DNA of 6,838 bases. Origin: Gudongella sp051744365. Its GTDB lineage: Bacteria > Bacillota > Clostridia > Tissierellales > Tissierellaceae. The notes below the pieces were generated by a model that ran no database searches, was not told the origin of the DNA, and saw only the letters and a program-made list of their open reading frames with translations. This document shows positions 1 to 6,155 of this stretch, in pieces. Positions within the stretch are counted from its first letter, which is position 1; the number at the start of each line of letters is the position of its first letter. A program made the position numbers and the translations under genes. The stretch lies in the NCBI GenBank assembly GCA_051744365.1, contig JBNJCX010000073.1, positions 1-6,838 of the forward strand, given 5' to 3'.

Positions 1-10
1 TTTCATTTCC

Positions 11-39
11 TTGCAATTTCATCTCCATTCCTTTAGAAT
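11..39 (+). promoter_or_regulatory. Sigma-A-type promoter of the MscS-family gene
   Basis: A TTGCAA -35 box (11-16) and a TAGAAT -10 box (34-39) are separated by exactly 17 bp. Transcription would start near 46, leaving a short leader before the ATG at 74. Because the promoter overlaps the upstream in-frame ATG at 11, it argues against that codon as the start. Called by eye. Confidence 0.6.
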
Positions 40-73
40 TAACACATACCAATACTCGAAAAGGAGACAAAAT

Positions 74-1123
74 ATGCTGGATTCAATATATACATTGATC
101 AGAGACCACTTTTTTATACCCACTATTGTAATGGCTGCTCTGATAATAGTCAGTCCAATACTTAACAGATTGCTAAGGCGGAAGGATCCTAATTCACGCC
201 TTGGAAACTGGGTTGTCCTCTATGCATTTATAATATTCTTTCTCAGCTACTACCAGAATGCAACATGGCTGTTCTATCCTTTTATTACGCTGGGTTCACT
301 GGGCATTCATCTTAATCTCTTGATAGTAAGCTTCCTGATAATTACAATGGCCTTCCATATATCAAAGCTGTTTACAAAGAGTTTTCTTCCTGCTTTATAC
401 AACAGATACCAGCTGGATCGAGGGGTTCAGTTTACATTTAACCGCCTGTTCCATTATGTAATTATGATTATAGCAATACTTATGACAGCGTCTGCTGTAG
501 GAATTCAGCTTAGCGCACTGACAGTGTTCGCTGGAGTTCTTGGTGTGGGAGTCGGTTTTGGCCTTCAGAATATAACCTCAAACTTTATTTCAGGTATTAT
601 ACTACTATTTGAGCGTCCAATAAAGATTGGCGACAGGATTATCGTAGAGGATATTGTGGGGGATGTTGAGCAGATCAATATGCGTGCCACAACTATCCGC
701 TCTGTCAACAACGAGCATATAATCGTGCCCAACTCCTACTTCCTTGAGGAGCATGTTATAAACCGCTCCTTCGGCTCACCATTTATGCGTCTGGTTGCGC
801 CGGTTGGGGTCTCCTATAATTCAGATCCGGACCAGGTGAAGGAGCTGTTGATGAAGGTGGCATATGACGAGGCAAAGGAGAACCCGGCCGTACTCCTTGA
901 ACCAATGCCCTATATTCACTTTGTGGGTTTTGGTGACTCATCCCTGGACTTTGAACTCTTTGTTTGGGTATCTGACCCAAGGGATCTTATTAAGGTAAAG
1001 ACAAATATAAACTTCAGGATTTTTAGGATCTTTAGGGAGAATGGTGTTGAAATACCATTTCCGCAGCAGGACCTGCATCTTCGTTCAGTGGATAGAGATT
1101 TGCTTAAAAAGCATTTTTCATAA
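74..1123 (+). CDS. MscS-family mechanosensitive ion channel
   Basis: This is a small-conductance mechanosensitive channel, an inner-membrane protein that opens under membrane tension and releases solutes on hypo-osmotic shock. The product has 349 residues. Hydrophobic segments are seen at about 15-34, 46-60, 80-100 and 126-144, followed by the Gly/Ala-rich pore helix at about 147-182 (VFAGVLGVGVGFGLQN, then ISGIILLFERP). The beta domain follows at about 184-221 (IKIGDRI, GDVEQI, IIVPNS), and the C-terminal alpha/beta domain ends near EIPFPQQDLHLR at about 330. This is the standard MscS order, with one or two extra N-terminal membrane helices compared with E. coli MscS. The start at 74 is chosen because AAAGGAG lies about 8 nt upstream; the in-frame ATG at 11 falls in the promoter. 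No terminator is visible before the selenoprotein gene 80 bp downstream, so read-through is possible. Which MscS paralogue it corresponds to cannot be told. Confidence 0.93.
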   Translation: MLDSIYTLIRDHFFIPTIVMAALIIVSPILNRLLRRKDPNSRLGNWVVLYAFIIFFLSYYQNATWLFYPFITLGSLGIHLNLLIVSFLIITMAFHISKLFTKSFLPALYNRYQLDRGVQFTFNRLFHYVIMIIAILMTASAVGIQLSALTVFAGVLGVGVGFGLQNITSNFISGIILLFERPIKIGDRIIVEDIVGDVEQINMRATTIRSVNNEHIIVPNSYFLEEHVINRSFGSPFMRLVAPVGVSYNSDPDQVKELLMKVAYDEAKENPAVLLEPMPYIHFVGFGDSSLDFELFVWVSDPRDLIKVKTNINFRIFRIFRENGVEIPFPQQDLHLRSVDRDLLKKHFS

Positions 1124-1203
1124 GTTCATATTTGAAATTCAATATATCAATTGTTGATTTCTATGATAGTAAGTGTTGGAACAAGAATGGGAGTGAGTAT
1201 GAT

Positions 1204-2145
1204 ATGATGACCTTTAAGGAATTCAGGGAATCTTTTTTTTACGGAAGTAGAAACAATCTCAGCTTCAAATTCCTGGCCAAGTTAAGCGATGAGGATGCTG
1301 CAGACTTTCTGGAGCAGATGATATCAATTGTGACTGAATCACTGAATCGAGATAATCACGATGAACTGATAAAACATATTGTCCAGGGGCAAATCAAAGC
1401 TTATTCAGGAGAAGCAAAGTACACCTACTCAGAAGGCTACTTTAGCCCCTTTGAGAAAAAAGTGGCGGATTCCACAATTGGAATGCTGACCTCAACAGGA
1501 CATTTTGTAGAAGGGGACGACCCAAACCCTCTAAATGTTGAGGGAATGACTCAGGAGGAAGCAATAGACAGGGTCAACGACTTTCTAAGAGAAAAGCCTG
1601 TATTGTCTTCCATCCCTAAACTGGTTGATAAGGAAGACCTGAGGGTAAGACACGGTGGATACGACATCTCCGGTGCACTTGCAGACCCGAATGTTGCATT
1701 CCCGTTGGATATAGTCAAGGACCTGGAAGCAAATGGGGATATAGGCAAATTGACCGATAATCTGTACTCATTTATAGGCGCCTGTGCCCAAAAGCCACTT
1801 ATATCAGAAGTTGAAAATAACTGGCTCCAGATGATAAAGGCCGAGGAATTGGATGGCATAATCCTGGTTCCAGCTTGACCTGTATGTCACATGTCCGTAG
1901 GACATGTCGCTAGAATTCTGGAGGAAAACGGCATACCGACTGTTATTATAGCCGTTGAGGCATTCGGGGAACAACTGATATCAATGAGCCCACCCCGTTT
2001 GTTACTGACTCCTTTCCCCATGGGCAGACCCATTGGCAGACCTGGTAATTCAAAACAGCATAAAACAGTCATAAAAGAGAGTTTGAAACTGCTGGAAAGT
2101 GCATCAGGATGTAATTCGGTCAAGAGACTTGACATAACCTACTAA
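1204..2145 (+). CDS. Selenocysteine-containing GrdB/PrdB-family reductase-like protein (UGA read as Sec)
   Basis: The gene is related to the selenoprotein B subunits of glycine/sarcosine/betaine and D-proline reductases, anaerobic enzymes in which a selenocysteine attacks the substrate or transfers electrons. The reading frame is open on both sides of a TGA at 1876-1878 and the two halves form one family protein. Upstream motifs are HFVEGDDPNP (about residues 100-109), RHGGYD (149-154) and DPNVAFPLD (161-169). The TGA is residue 225 in ILVPA-U-PVCHMSVG, giving a UxxC redox pair with Cys228. After it comes RILEENGIPTV, then PRLLLTPFPMGRPIG near 263-278. The length is 313 residues, shorter than GrdB (about 430), matching the stand-alone family members. 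The start at 1204 is preferred because GGGAG sits 10 nt upstream and the sequence MMTFKEF resembles the usual N terminus; a TTG at 1132 has no ribosome site. No GrdA, GrdE or electron-transfer partner is nearby, so the substrate is unknown. A plain stop mutation is the alternative, but the hairpin and conserved downstream half argue against it. Confidence 0.9.
1876..1910 (+). promoter_or_regulatory. Candidate bacterial SECIS element with UGA selenocysteine codon
   Basis: The UGA (1876-1878) is followed after 10 nt by a perfect 8-bp stem, ACATGTCC (1889-1896) and GGACATGT (1900-1907), with a GTA loop. Below it, G1886-C1910 and T1887-G1909 can add pairs around a C/C mismatch. Bacterial SECIS elements lie inside the coding region just after the UGA, with the upper stem about 11 nt downstream and a loop containing G and U that SelB reads. 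Position and loop fit. The bulged U of the E. coli fdhF element is not seen, but clostridial SECIS elements vary. Confidence 0.75.
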
Positions 2146-2213
2146 TCAGTGGATAAGGTTCTTATGGAGAAACAACTTTTGAAGAAATCTGAAAACAGAC
2201 AATACAAGACTTA

Positions 2214-2237
2214 AGGGAATACCAAATGGTATTCCCT
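2214..2237. terminator. Hairpin between convergent genes, probable bidirectional terminator
   Basis: A 10-bp perfect stem, AGGGAATACC (2214-2223) and GGTATTCCCT (2228-2237), has an AAAT loop. It lies between the end of the plus-strand selenoprotein gene (2145) and the end of the minus-strand coiled-coil gene (2306), where a shared terminator is expected. The flanks are pyrimidine-rich on the plus side (TCTCTATATACTTC) but lack a true T run on either strand, so intrinsic termination may be weak. Confidence 0.55.
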
Positions 2238-2305
2238 CTCTATATACTTCAACTTCAATCCTTTATAAACACTCTGTCATATTTATGTGATGAGCTCGTC
2301 TATTT

Positions 2306-2626
2306 CTATACTATTAATTTCTTAATCCTTCTAATATCAACCTCATGTTCCCCGAAAATTTCCTTGAAAATCTTATTTTCCTCGATAATTACATCCAGTT
2401 TGGCAATTGTTTCTTCTTTGAACTCGGTAAGTATGGCTGTCTGCTCGATTACCGCATCAAATTTGCTCTCGAGACCTTCCATTTGCCCTTCAAGGCTTTC
2501 CATTCGTCCCTCAAGGCTACCAATTCGTCCTTCAAGCTTCTTCTGACCTGTTTCAAGCTTTCCTTGCCCTTCCTTAAGACCACTTAGTTCTTCCAACACA
2601 ATTCTTTGAAACTCTTCATTGGTCAT
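2306..2626 (-). CDS. Small heptad-repeat coiled-coil protein of unknown function
   Basis: The function is not recognised. The product is 106 residues, charged, with no signal peptide or membrane segment. Leucines at 17, 24, 31, 38, 45 and 52 mark six back-to-back seven-residue units of the type LEGRIGS/LEGRMES/LEGQMEG, followed by further amphipathic sequence to the end. This predicts a long parallel coiled coil, as in many small clostridial hypothetical proteins beginning MTNEEFQ. The start at 2626 is fixed by GGAGG (2634-2638) with 7-nt spacing. A longer in-frame start at 2665 would overlap the -10 box and is rejected. Likely roles are oligomerisation or a partner-binding scaffold, which is inference from the coiled coil only. 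It converges on the selenoprotein gene and shares its hairpin. Confidence 0.82.
   Translation of the reverse strand: MTNEEFQRIVLEELSGLKEGQGKLETGQKKLEGRIGSLEGRMESLEGQMEGLESKFDAVIEQTAILTEFKEETIAKLDVIIEENKIFKEIFGEHEVDIRRIKKLIV
2453..2578. repeat. Six imperfect 21-bp tandem units encoding heptads
   Basis: The coding sequence for residues 17-58 of the coiled-coil protein is built from six 21-bp units. The copies at 2491-2511 and 2512-2532 are most alike (both begin CAAGGCT and share ATTCGTCC), so recent duplication is plausible. Unit gain or loss would change the protein by whole heptads and keep the frame. Confidence 0.65.
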
Positions 2627-2663
2627 CTGCACACCTCCAATTTCCACTTCCACCTGTACCGAC

Positions 2664-2669
2664 ATTATA
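2664..2669 (-). promoter_or_regulatory. -10 box upstream of the coiled-coil gene
   Basis: A perfect TATAAT lies on the minus strand, placing a start site near 2657 and a leader of about 30 nt before the ATG at 2626. No good -35 box is seen at 16-18 bp, so the promoter is only half supported. Confidence 0.4.
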
Positions 2670-2817
2670 ACACAAATTCAATGTGGAATTCTTTACATTA
2701 TTTTAGCATATTATAATCATCAGTACAAGTGTTCGATTGAAAACAGTTGAATTTATTTGTGCCCATAACTCACTTTTACAGCTTGAATAATCTAGAGTGC
2801 CAGAAATTGATATTCCA

Positions 2818-3612
2818 TCACCAAAGAATTTCATCTTCCTCATCATCCTTAACAGGAAACTTAAATACAACATTCTCTGGATTCATGCTGTTCTCAGCGG
2901 CATATATATTAATGTCCTGCTTCATCTCAAAGTAATCGCTGGAGTAAGCCAACATTTCATATGCAATAAATGCAAGCTCTGTAGGCCTTTTCTTGACATT
3001 TGTATCCAAGTATCTTTGAGTCAGAATATCAATGTACTGTGTATAATATCCCTCATATCTCCTATATCTATTGTATTCATCCCATCTGACCAGCTCTTCT
3101 CTTACCTTTGCATATCTTCTTGTCCCTACAGCCTGAATAAGGGCTGACAGTACCCTCTGTTGGAAAAATTCCACTATAGCTATGGAATCAGGTAATCTAT
3201 TCTTTATTTCAACCTTCATCTCTTCTGGAACCTGATCCAGTACATTCTTGTGTAATTTAGGATTCCTAGCCATATCCACAAAATCCCTCAGAGCAAATAC
3301 TGCAAAGAGTCCCTCCGTCCAAAGGTAATTGAATGAAAAATATACATTCTCTTTTGGAAGTATCCTACTAGTCCACTTCATATGCTCCTCGTTTATTCCA
3401 TTGTCCACTGTAACTATTTCTCTGTCCCCCATATGTGCATGTCTGATTTCATAACACAGTCCATGGCATCTCAATTGCGTCATATCGTATCCATCATATG
3501 CATCTTGAAGTCCTATTACATCAAAAATTGACTCATATAGAGCAATTAAATCATTGTAATCCCCTGAAATTGTTATTCCCGTAAGATTTTCTGTATTTTG
3601 TACTGTTATCAT
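2818..3612 (-). CDS. Conserved hypothetical protein, possibly DUF6904-like
   Basis: A soluble protein of 264 residues with no signal peptide. Notable stretches are ISGDYNDLIALYESI near the N terminus, a His/Cys-rich segment LRCHGLCYEIRHAHMGDREI (about 48-66), NVYFSFNYLWTEGLFAVFAL (about 89-108), and an acidic tail ending DDEEDEILW. The pattern of a GDY-type start, a CYEIRHA-like motif and an aromatic central helix recalls the uncharacterised DUF6904 family. That assignment is from memory and unconfirmed. The start at 3612 is chosen because GAGGAG (3620-3625) is 7 nt away; the GTG at 3618 is too close to that site. It lies 57 bp downstream of the decayed nucleotidyltransferase and may be transcribed from that gene's promoter, since no convincing promoter of its own is visible. 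No biochemical function can be given. Confidence 0.8.
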   Translation of the reverse strand: MITVQNTENLTGITISGDYNDLIALYESIFDVIGLQDAYDGYDMTQLRCHGLCYEIRHAHMGDREIVTVDNGINEEHMKWTSRILPKENVYFSFNYLWTEGLFAVFALRDFVDMARNPKLHKNVLDQVPEEMKVEIKNRLPDSIAIVEFFQQRVLSALIQAVGTRRYAKVREELVRWDEYNRYRRYEGYYTQYIDILTQRYLDTNVKKRPTELAFIAYEMLAYSSDYFEMKQDINIYAAENSMNPENVVFKFPVKDDEEDEILW

Positions 3613-3669
3613 AGACACGCTCCTCGTATAATATCACTTGATAAATCAGTATAACTTTGTTCAAAACTT

Positions 3670-4095
3670 TTAAATCCTTGCATAAAATAAATGTATTAAT
3701 AAATCTTTTGCAGGCTCAGGTCTTGACGCAAGTATTTTCATTGCCAATAGCTGTTCAGCTTTGAGTTTCAAAATCTTTAAGTTTGAATAAACCTTATATG
3801 TTACTTTATCTTCTTTTATGATTGTTTTTATTGGTTCTTTTATATCTTCGTTAATCCACCCGTCTCCTAAGGAGAATGCAAATTTAGTATTCTTCAAAAT
3901 ACTATCCAGCAGACTATAATTAGTTTCACTGAATACACAAGCAATATCTTTTGTAGCAGGCCTATTATCATATCCCATAGTCATAACAGAGCCACCATAA
4001 ATTGTTATTTCAAGCTGTAATTGGTTTTACTTGAACCTTTCATTTAAATGATCAAATATTTGGAGCAGCTTCTCATTATCCATCAACCCATTCAT
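3670..4095 (-). pseudogene. Decayed nucleotidyltransferase-fold gene (DUF6036-like)
   Basis: The frame starts at ATG 4095 (AAGGTG 8 nt upstream) and reads a normal N terminus, MNGLMDNEKLLQIFDHLNER, then meets TAA at 4027-4029. It continues in the same frame as LQLEITIYGGSVMTMGYDNR and PATKDIACVF, then DGWINEDIKEPIKTIIKE and EQLLAMKILASRPEPAKD. GGS plus a KDID-type site is the signature of the nucleotidyltransferase fold used in DUF6036 and AbiEii-like proteins. Here the second Asp is Ala (KDIA). Near 3695-3702 the frame appears shifted: the +1 alternative reads NTFILCKDLKV, the expected continuation, whereas the actual frame stops at 3670. One stop, one frameshift and a lost catalytic Asp make it a pseudogene. 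An internal start at 3984 would lack GGS and be non-functional. Active relatives include antitoxin/toxin-type and unassigned enzymes. Confidence 0.75.
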
Positions 4096-4117
4096 CTGGA
4101 ACACCTTCCACGCTTTT

Positions 4118-4146
4118 ATTATACCGTACTTCCTTGTCTATCTCAA
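4118..4146 (-). promoter_or_regulatory. Promoter upstream of the nucleotidyltransferase pseudogene
   Basis: On the minus strand, TTGAGA (4141-4146) and a perfect TATAAT (4118-4123) are 17 bp apart. The start site would be near 4111, about 16 nt before the ATG at 4095. It is well preserved although the gene is broken, perhaps because it also drives the intact gene ending at 2818. Confidence 0.65.
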
Positions 4147-4180
4147 CGTAAGTGCTAAGATATCGACGGTTAGTCTTTAA

Positions 4181-4216
4181 TAAAAAACAAGCCACAAAAT
4201 TTTAATTTTGTGACCT
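4181..4216 (-). terminator. Rho-independent terminator of the helix-turn-helix gene
   Basis: On the minus strand, GTCACAAAAT (4214-4205), loop TAAA and ATTTTGTGGC (4200-4191) form a 10-bp stem with one G-T pair. It is followed by TTGTTTTTTA. It begins about 25 nt after the stop codon at 4241 and separates this gene from the pseudogene promoter. Confidence 0.85.
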
Positions 4217-4240
4217 TAAAAACCATCTATTCAAACACTT

Positions 4241-4660
4241 CTACCTGTTAGCAGGCCTGATCATCGTGGATGAAAGCTTCTTGTTGTTTATGATTATGTA
4301 GTCCAGCAGCTCATCCAGCTCGGAATTGGACAACCCGTGAATCTGGTTGATCAACTCCTTTACATTCTCAGACTTGATTGCGCTTAGGTCCCTCTCCTTC
4401 TCTTCCGTGGACATCACAACAAAATGGTCCTGAAGAACCTTCTCCTGCAGAAGGTGAATCCGATTAAGATATGCCTGATGCCTTCTTCTTCGAACTGCTT
4501 CAATAGTGGTATTATAGAGATAGGCAATCTCCTCATCAATAAGCTCCTCATCCAGACAGAAGCATAAAATCTGCTCGTCAGTTATCCCCTCAAAATTCAG
4601 TCTCACCCCGGAATCCCTCATTCTTAATAGGTTAACATATGATTCAACCTTTGCTTTCAT
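4241..4660 (-). CDS. Small predicted helix-turn-helix DNA-binding protein
   Basis: The product is 139 residues. The segment at about 41-62 (DEEIAYLYNTTIEAVRRRRH) has the layout of a helix-turn-helix: a first helix, a tight turn and a recognition helix rich in Arg, as in sigma-region-4-like or resolvase-type domains. Residues 26-40 form a supporting helix. The C-terminal half is helical and charged (SENVKELINQIHGL, ELDELLDYII) and could mediate dimerisation. No ligand-binding or receiver domain is seen. The start at 4660 has GGGGAG 5 nt upstream. The gene is alone on its transcript, ending in a strong terminator. A 12-bp palindrome about 30 bp upstream (4691-4702) could be an operator, but this is speculative. 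I do not recognise the family and its target is unknown. Confidence 0.75.
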   Translation of the reverse strand: MKAKVESYVNLLRMRDSGVRLNFEGITDEQILCFCLDEELIDEEIAYLYNTTIEAVRRRRHQAYLNRIHLLQEKVLQDHFVVMSTEEKERDLSAIKSENVKELINQIHGLSNSELDELLDYIIINNKKLSSTMIRPANR

Positions 4661-4744
4661 CCCAACTCCCCCTCTCGCAATAGCTCATGTCATTTTAAAA
4701 TGTATACCCAGAAAATAGGATGTTGAAATATAATTGAATCTATA

Positions 4745-5063
4745 TTATGCAATACAATTGTTAAACAAACTCATCTGAACAAGGGAATTAGGTCTGTGCT
4801 CCTTGGCAATGATATTAAGAGATCTGTAGACATGTTGAATATCAAAATCAGGCTTTTCAATAAACCTATAGGAGAATGTTCAACCAAAATCTTGCGTTTG
4901 TTCTCATCTTCAAGCTTGTTTAACTCATCTACACGCCTATGAGCCCATTCGATGGGGCCCTGACCGTTTAACTTTTTTCAAGGTCGGCAACAGCACCTAA
5001 TTTTTCAATGGTTTTGGTGACCTCTTTTCCTTCAATATAAACAGTTTTAATAATATAAAACGC
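4745..5063 (-). pseudogene. Internally deleted IS1634-family-like transposase remnant
   Basis: Three blocks in different frames of the minus strand match successive parts of an IS1634-type DDE transposase. Block one (5060-4970) reads YIIKTVYIEGKEVTKTIEKL then GAVADLEK, and breaks at an A/T run near 4970-4978. Block two (about 4965-4870) reads GQGPIEWAHRRVDELNK and KRKILVEHSP. Block three (about 4865-4745) reads EKPDFDIQHVYRSLNIIAKE joined to HRPNSLVQMSLF and a TAA stop. In intact relatives the KEHRPNPIVQMGLF-type motif lies well beyond the IIAKE-type helix, so a middle part is missing. No catalytic Asp region remains, and no terminal repeats were found. Family naming is from motif recall, without a search. 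Confidence 0.65.
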
Positions 5064-5074
5064 GGTTCATTCCA

Positions 5075-5104
5075 TAAAATACCCAGAAAAAACACCCTGG
5101 ATAT
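5075..5104 (-). terminator. Candidate terminator after queF
   Basis: On the minus strand ATATCCAG (5104-5097) pairs with CTGGGTAT (5086-5079), 8 bp with one G-T pair. The 10-nt loop contains six T. The tail is only TTT followed by ATGG, so termination could be partial. It begins 14 nt after the queF stop. Confidence 0.5.
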
Positions 5105-5118
5105 TGGTACTTCTTTCC

Positions 5119-5592
5119 CTATCTATTGTCTATCTTTTCAGGGTACAGGTCATGCAATTCCAGTCTTTTTCTAGCAAAATCCTCCCACTCAGCACACTTT
5201 TTGCCGTAATTGCTGTATGGGTCGATTGAGATTCCTCCCCTTGGTGTAAACTTTCCCCAAACCTCTATATATCTGGGCTTCATTATTTCAATAAGATCCT
5301 TCATTATCGTATTTACACAATCCTCATGGAAACCACCGTGATTCCTGAAGCTGAACAGGTAAAGCTTAAGTGATTTGCTTTCAACCATCCAGATATCAGG
5401 GATATAGGATATATAAATGGCTGCAAAGTCCGGTTGTCCTGTTATGGGGCAAAGACTTGTGAATTCAGGGCAGTTGAATTTTACAAAATAATTGTTATCC
5501 TTATGCTTGTTTTCAAATACTTCCAACAGTTCGGGACTGTAGTCACTTGTATATTCTACCTTTTGATTCCCTAAATGAGTCAACTTTTCCAT
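5119..5592 (-). CDS. queF: NADPH-dependent 7-cyano-7-deazaguanine reductase (preQ1 synthase)
   Basis: QueF reduces the nitrile of preQ0 to the amine of preQ1 with two NADPH, the last step before tRNA insertion in queuosine biosynthesis; it is cytosolic. The 157-residue length fits the short, single-domain YkvM type found in Bacillus (about 165). The nucleophilic Cys48 lies in EFTSLCPITGQPDF with the general-acid Asp55. The QueF motif ESKSLK is at 71-76, and NHGGFHEDC (84-92) supplies His and Glu residues used for substrate binding. The start at 5592 is fixed by GGAGGAG 7 nt upstream, which lies inside the end of queT. The stop of queT directly touches this start (TAAATG), so the two are translationally linked and share the preQ1 riboswitch upstream. 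No other queuosine biosynthetic gene is in the window. No key residue is missing and the gene looks intact. Confidence 0.97.
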   Translation of the reverse strand: MEKLTHLGNQKVEYTSDYSPELLEVFENKHKDNNYFVKFNCPEFTSLCPITGQPDFAAIYISYIPDIWMVESKSLKLYLFSFRNHGGFHEDCVNTIMKDLIEIMKPRYIEVWGKFTPRGGISIDPYSNYGKKCAEWEDFARKRLELHDLYPEKIDNR

Positions 5593-6069
5593 TTAAATAC
5601 TCCTCCCGCTTATTATTATAAATCTTTCAGCATATCCCATAATCAACACTCCAATCAATCCAGGTATAATTTGGCCAACCCCGATGCTTATGGCCAAAAC
5701 CATATAGGGAATCCCCAGTATAATTGACAGCCAAGTTGGCACCAATAGTGTCGGTATCAGAAATATTGGGAAAAACACCATGTAATTTCCCAACTTTCGG
5801 GCATAATAGCAACCGGCGGAAGTGAATACTCCCACAACAAATCCTCCAACCATGTCCAGCAGCCCCAGTCCTCCCATAAGGGTGTTGCTTAAGAAATTCG
5901 CAATACCCAGTGGCAGTATCAAGAAGGGATGTATTGCTGCCAGGGAATATATACTGGTGGCTACCCTGATCTGGTACTGTCCAAAGGCGAAACTTTGTGT
6001 CGCAGCCATTACAGCTATGTACATGGCTATTACAATTGCCGATATGGATATTTTCCTGCTTTTGCTCAT
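5593..6069 (-). CDS. queT: QueT-family queuosine precursor transporter (ECF S component)
   Basis: This is a membrane substrate-binding (S) component of energy-coupling-factor transporters, predicted to import a queuosine precursor such as preQ0 or preQ1 together with shared EcfA/EcfT subunits encoded elsewhere. The 158 residues hold five to six hydrophobic helices. Conserved-looking stretches include FGQYQIRVATSIYSLA, LPLGIANFLSNTLMGGLGLL and DMVGGFVVGV; this pattern and length match the QueT family. The start at 6069 has AAGGAGG with a 7-nt spacer of T; an in-frame TTG at 6090 has no such site. The gene ends in ATT-TAA immediately before the ATG of queF. The preQ1-I aptamer about 100 nt upstream supports the substrate class independently. 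Exactly which deazapurine is carried cannot be told from sequence. Confidence 0.92.
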   Translation of the reverse strand: MSKSRKISISAIVIAMYIAVMAATQSFAFGQYQIRVATSIYSLAAIHPFLILPLGIANFLSNTLMGGLGLLDMVGGFVVGVFTSAGCYYARKLGNYMVFFPIFLIPTLLVPTWLSIILGIPYMVLAISIGVGQIIPGLIGVLIMGYAERFIIISGRSI

Positions 6070-6074
6070 AAAAA

Positions 6075-6105
6075 AACCTCCTTTATTCAATTGATAAAAG
6101 GAGTT
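6075..6105 (-). promoter_or_regulatory. Hairpin sequestering the queT ribosome-binding site
   Basis: On the minus strand CTCCTTT (6103-6097) pairs perfectly with AAAGGAG (6084-6078), the queT Shine-Dalgarno. Extra A-T pairs can form inside (around a bulged T) and outside. Seven T follow directly, then ATG at 6069. The structure can hide the ribosome site, and its U tail could also act as a terminator. Confidence 0.6.
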
Positions 6106-6126
6106 CTAGCCAATCAATATCTTTAC

Positions 6127-6155
6127 AAAAAAAGGTCCCACAGTTTACTCTGTCC
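6127..6155 (-). terminator. Candidate riboswitch-controlled terminator
   Basis: On the minus strand GG-ACAG (6155-6150), loop AGTAAA and CTGT (6143-6140) form a short stem. It ends GGGACC and is followed by seven T (6133-6127). The pairing found by eye is weak (4 bp plus a bulged GG/CC), so the exact fold is uncertain. P1's 3' strand and flank (CTGTCTA, 6194-6188) can instead pair with TGGACAG (6156-6150), a possible antiterminator. Confidence 0.45.

Noticed and set aside
11..73. N-terminal extension of the MscS gene from ATG at 11
   Set aside because: It overlaps a TTGCAA-17-TAGAAT promoter and has no ribosome site, while ATG 74 has AAAGGAG.
1132..1203. TTG start at 1132 for the selenoprotein
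   Set aside because: No ribosome site is present and the added 24 residues look unlike the family; ATG 1204 has GGGAG upstream.
1891..2145. Separate 84-residue gene starting at ATG 1891
   Set aside because: It is the in-frame C-terminal part of the selenoprotein, without a ribosome site; the ATG lies in the SECIS stem.
2164..2214. 16-codon ORF (MEKQLLKKSENRQYKT) with AAGG upstream, ending at the hairpin
   Set aside because: Too short, with no family or coding signal to separate it from chance; it lies in the 3' leader to the terminator.
4691..4702. Palindrome CATTTTAAAATG upstream of the helix-turn-helix gene as an operator
   Set aside because: A 12-bp AT-rich palindrome is common by chance in low-GC DNA, and no second copy or clear promoter overlap was found.
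6095..6135. Second preQ1-like motif on the plus strand (GAGTTCTAGCC followed by an A-rich tract)
   Set aside because: P1 does not pair well, and it would point away from queT with no gene downstream; the same bases form the ribosome-site hairpin.
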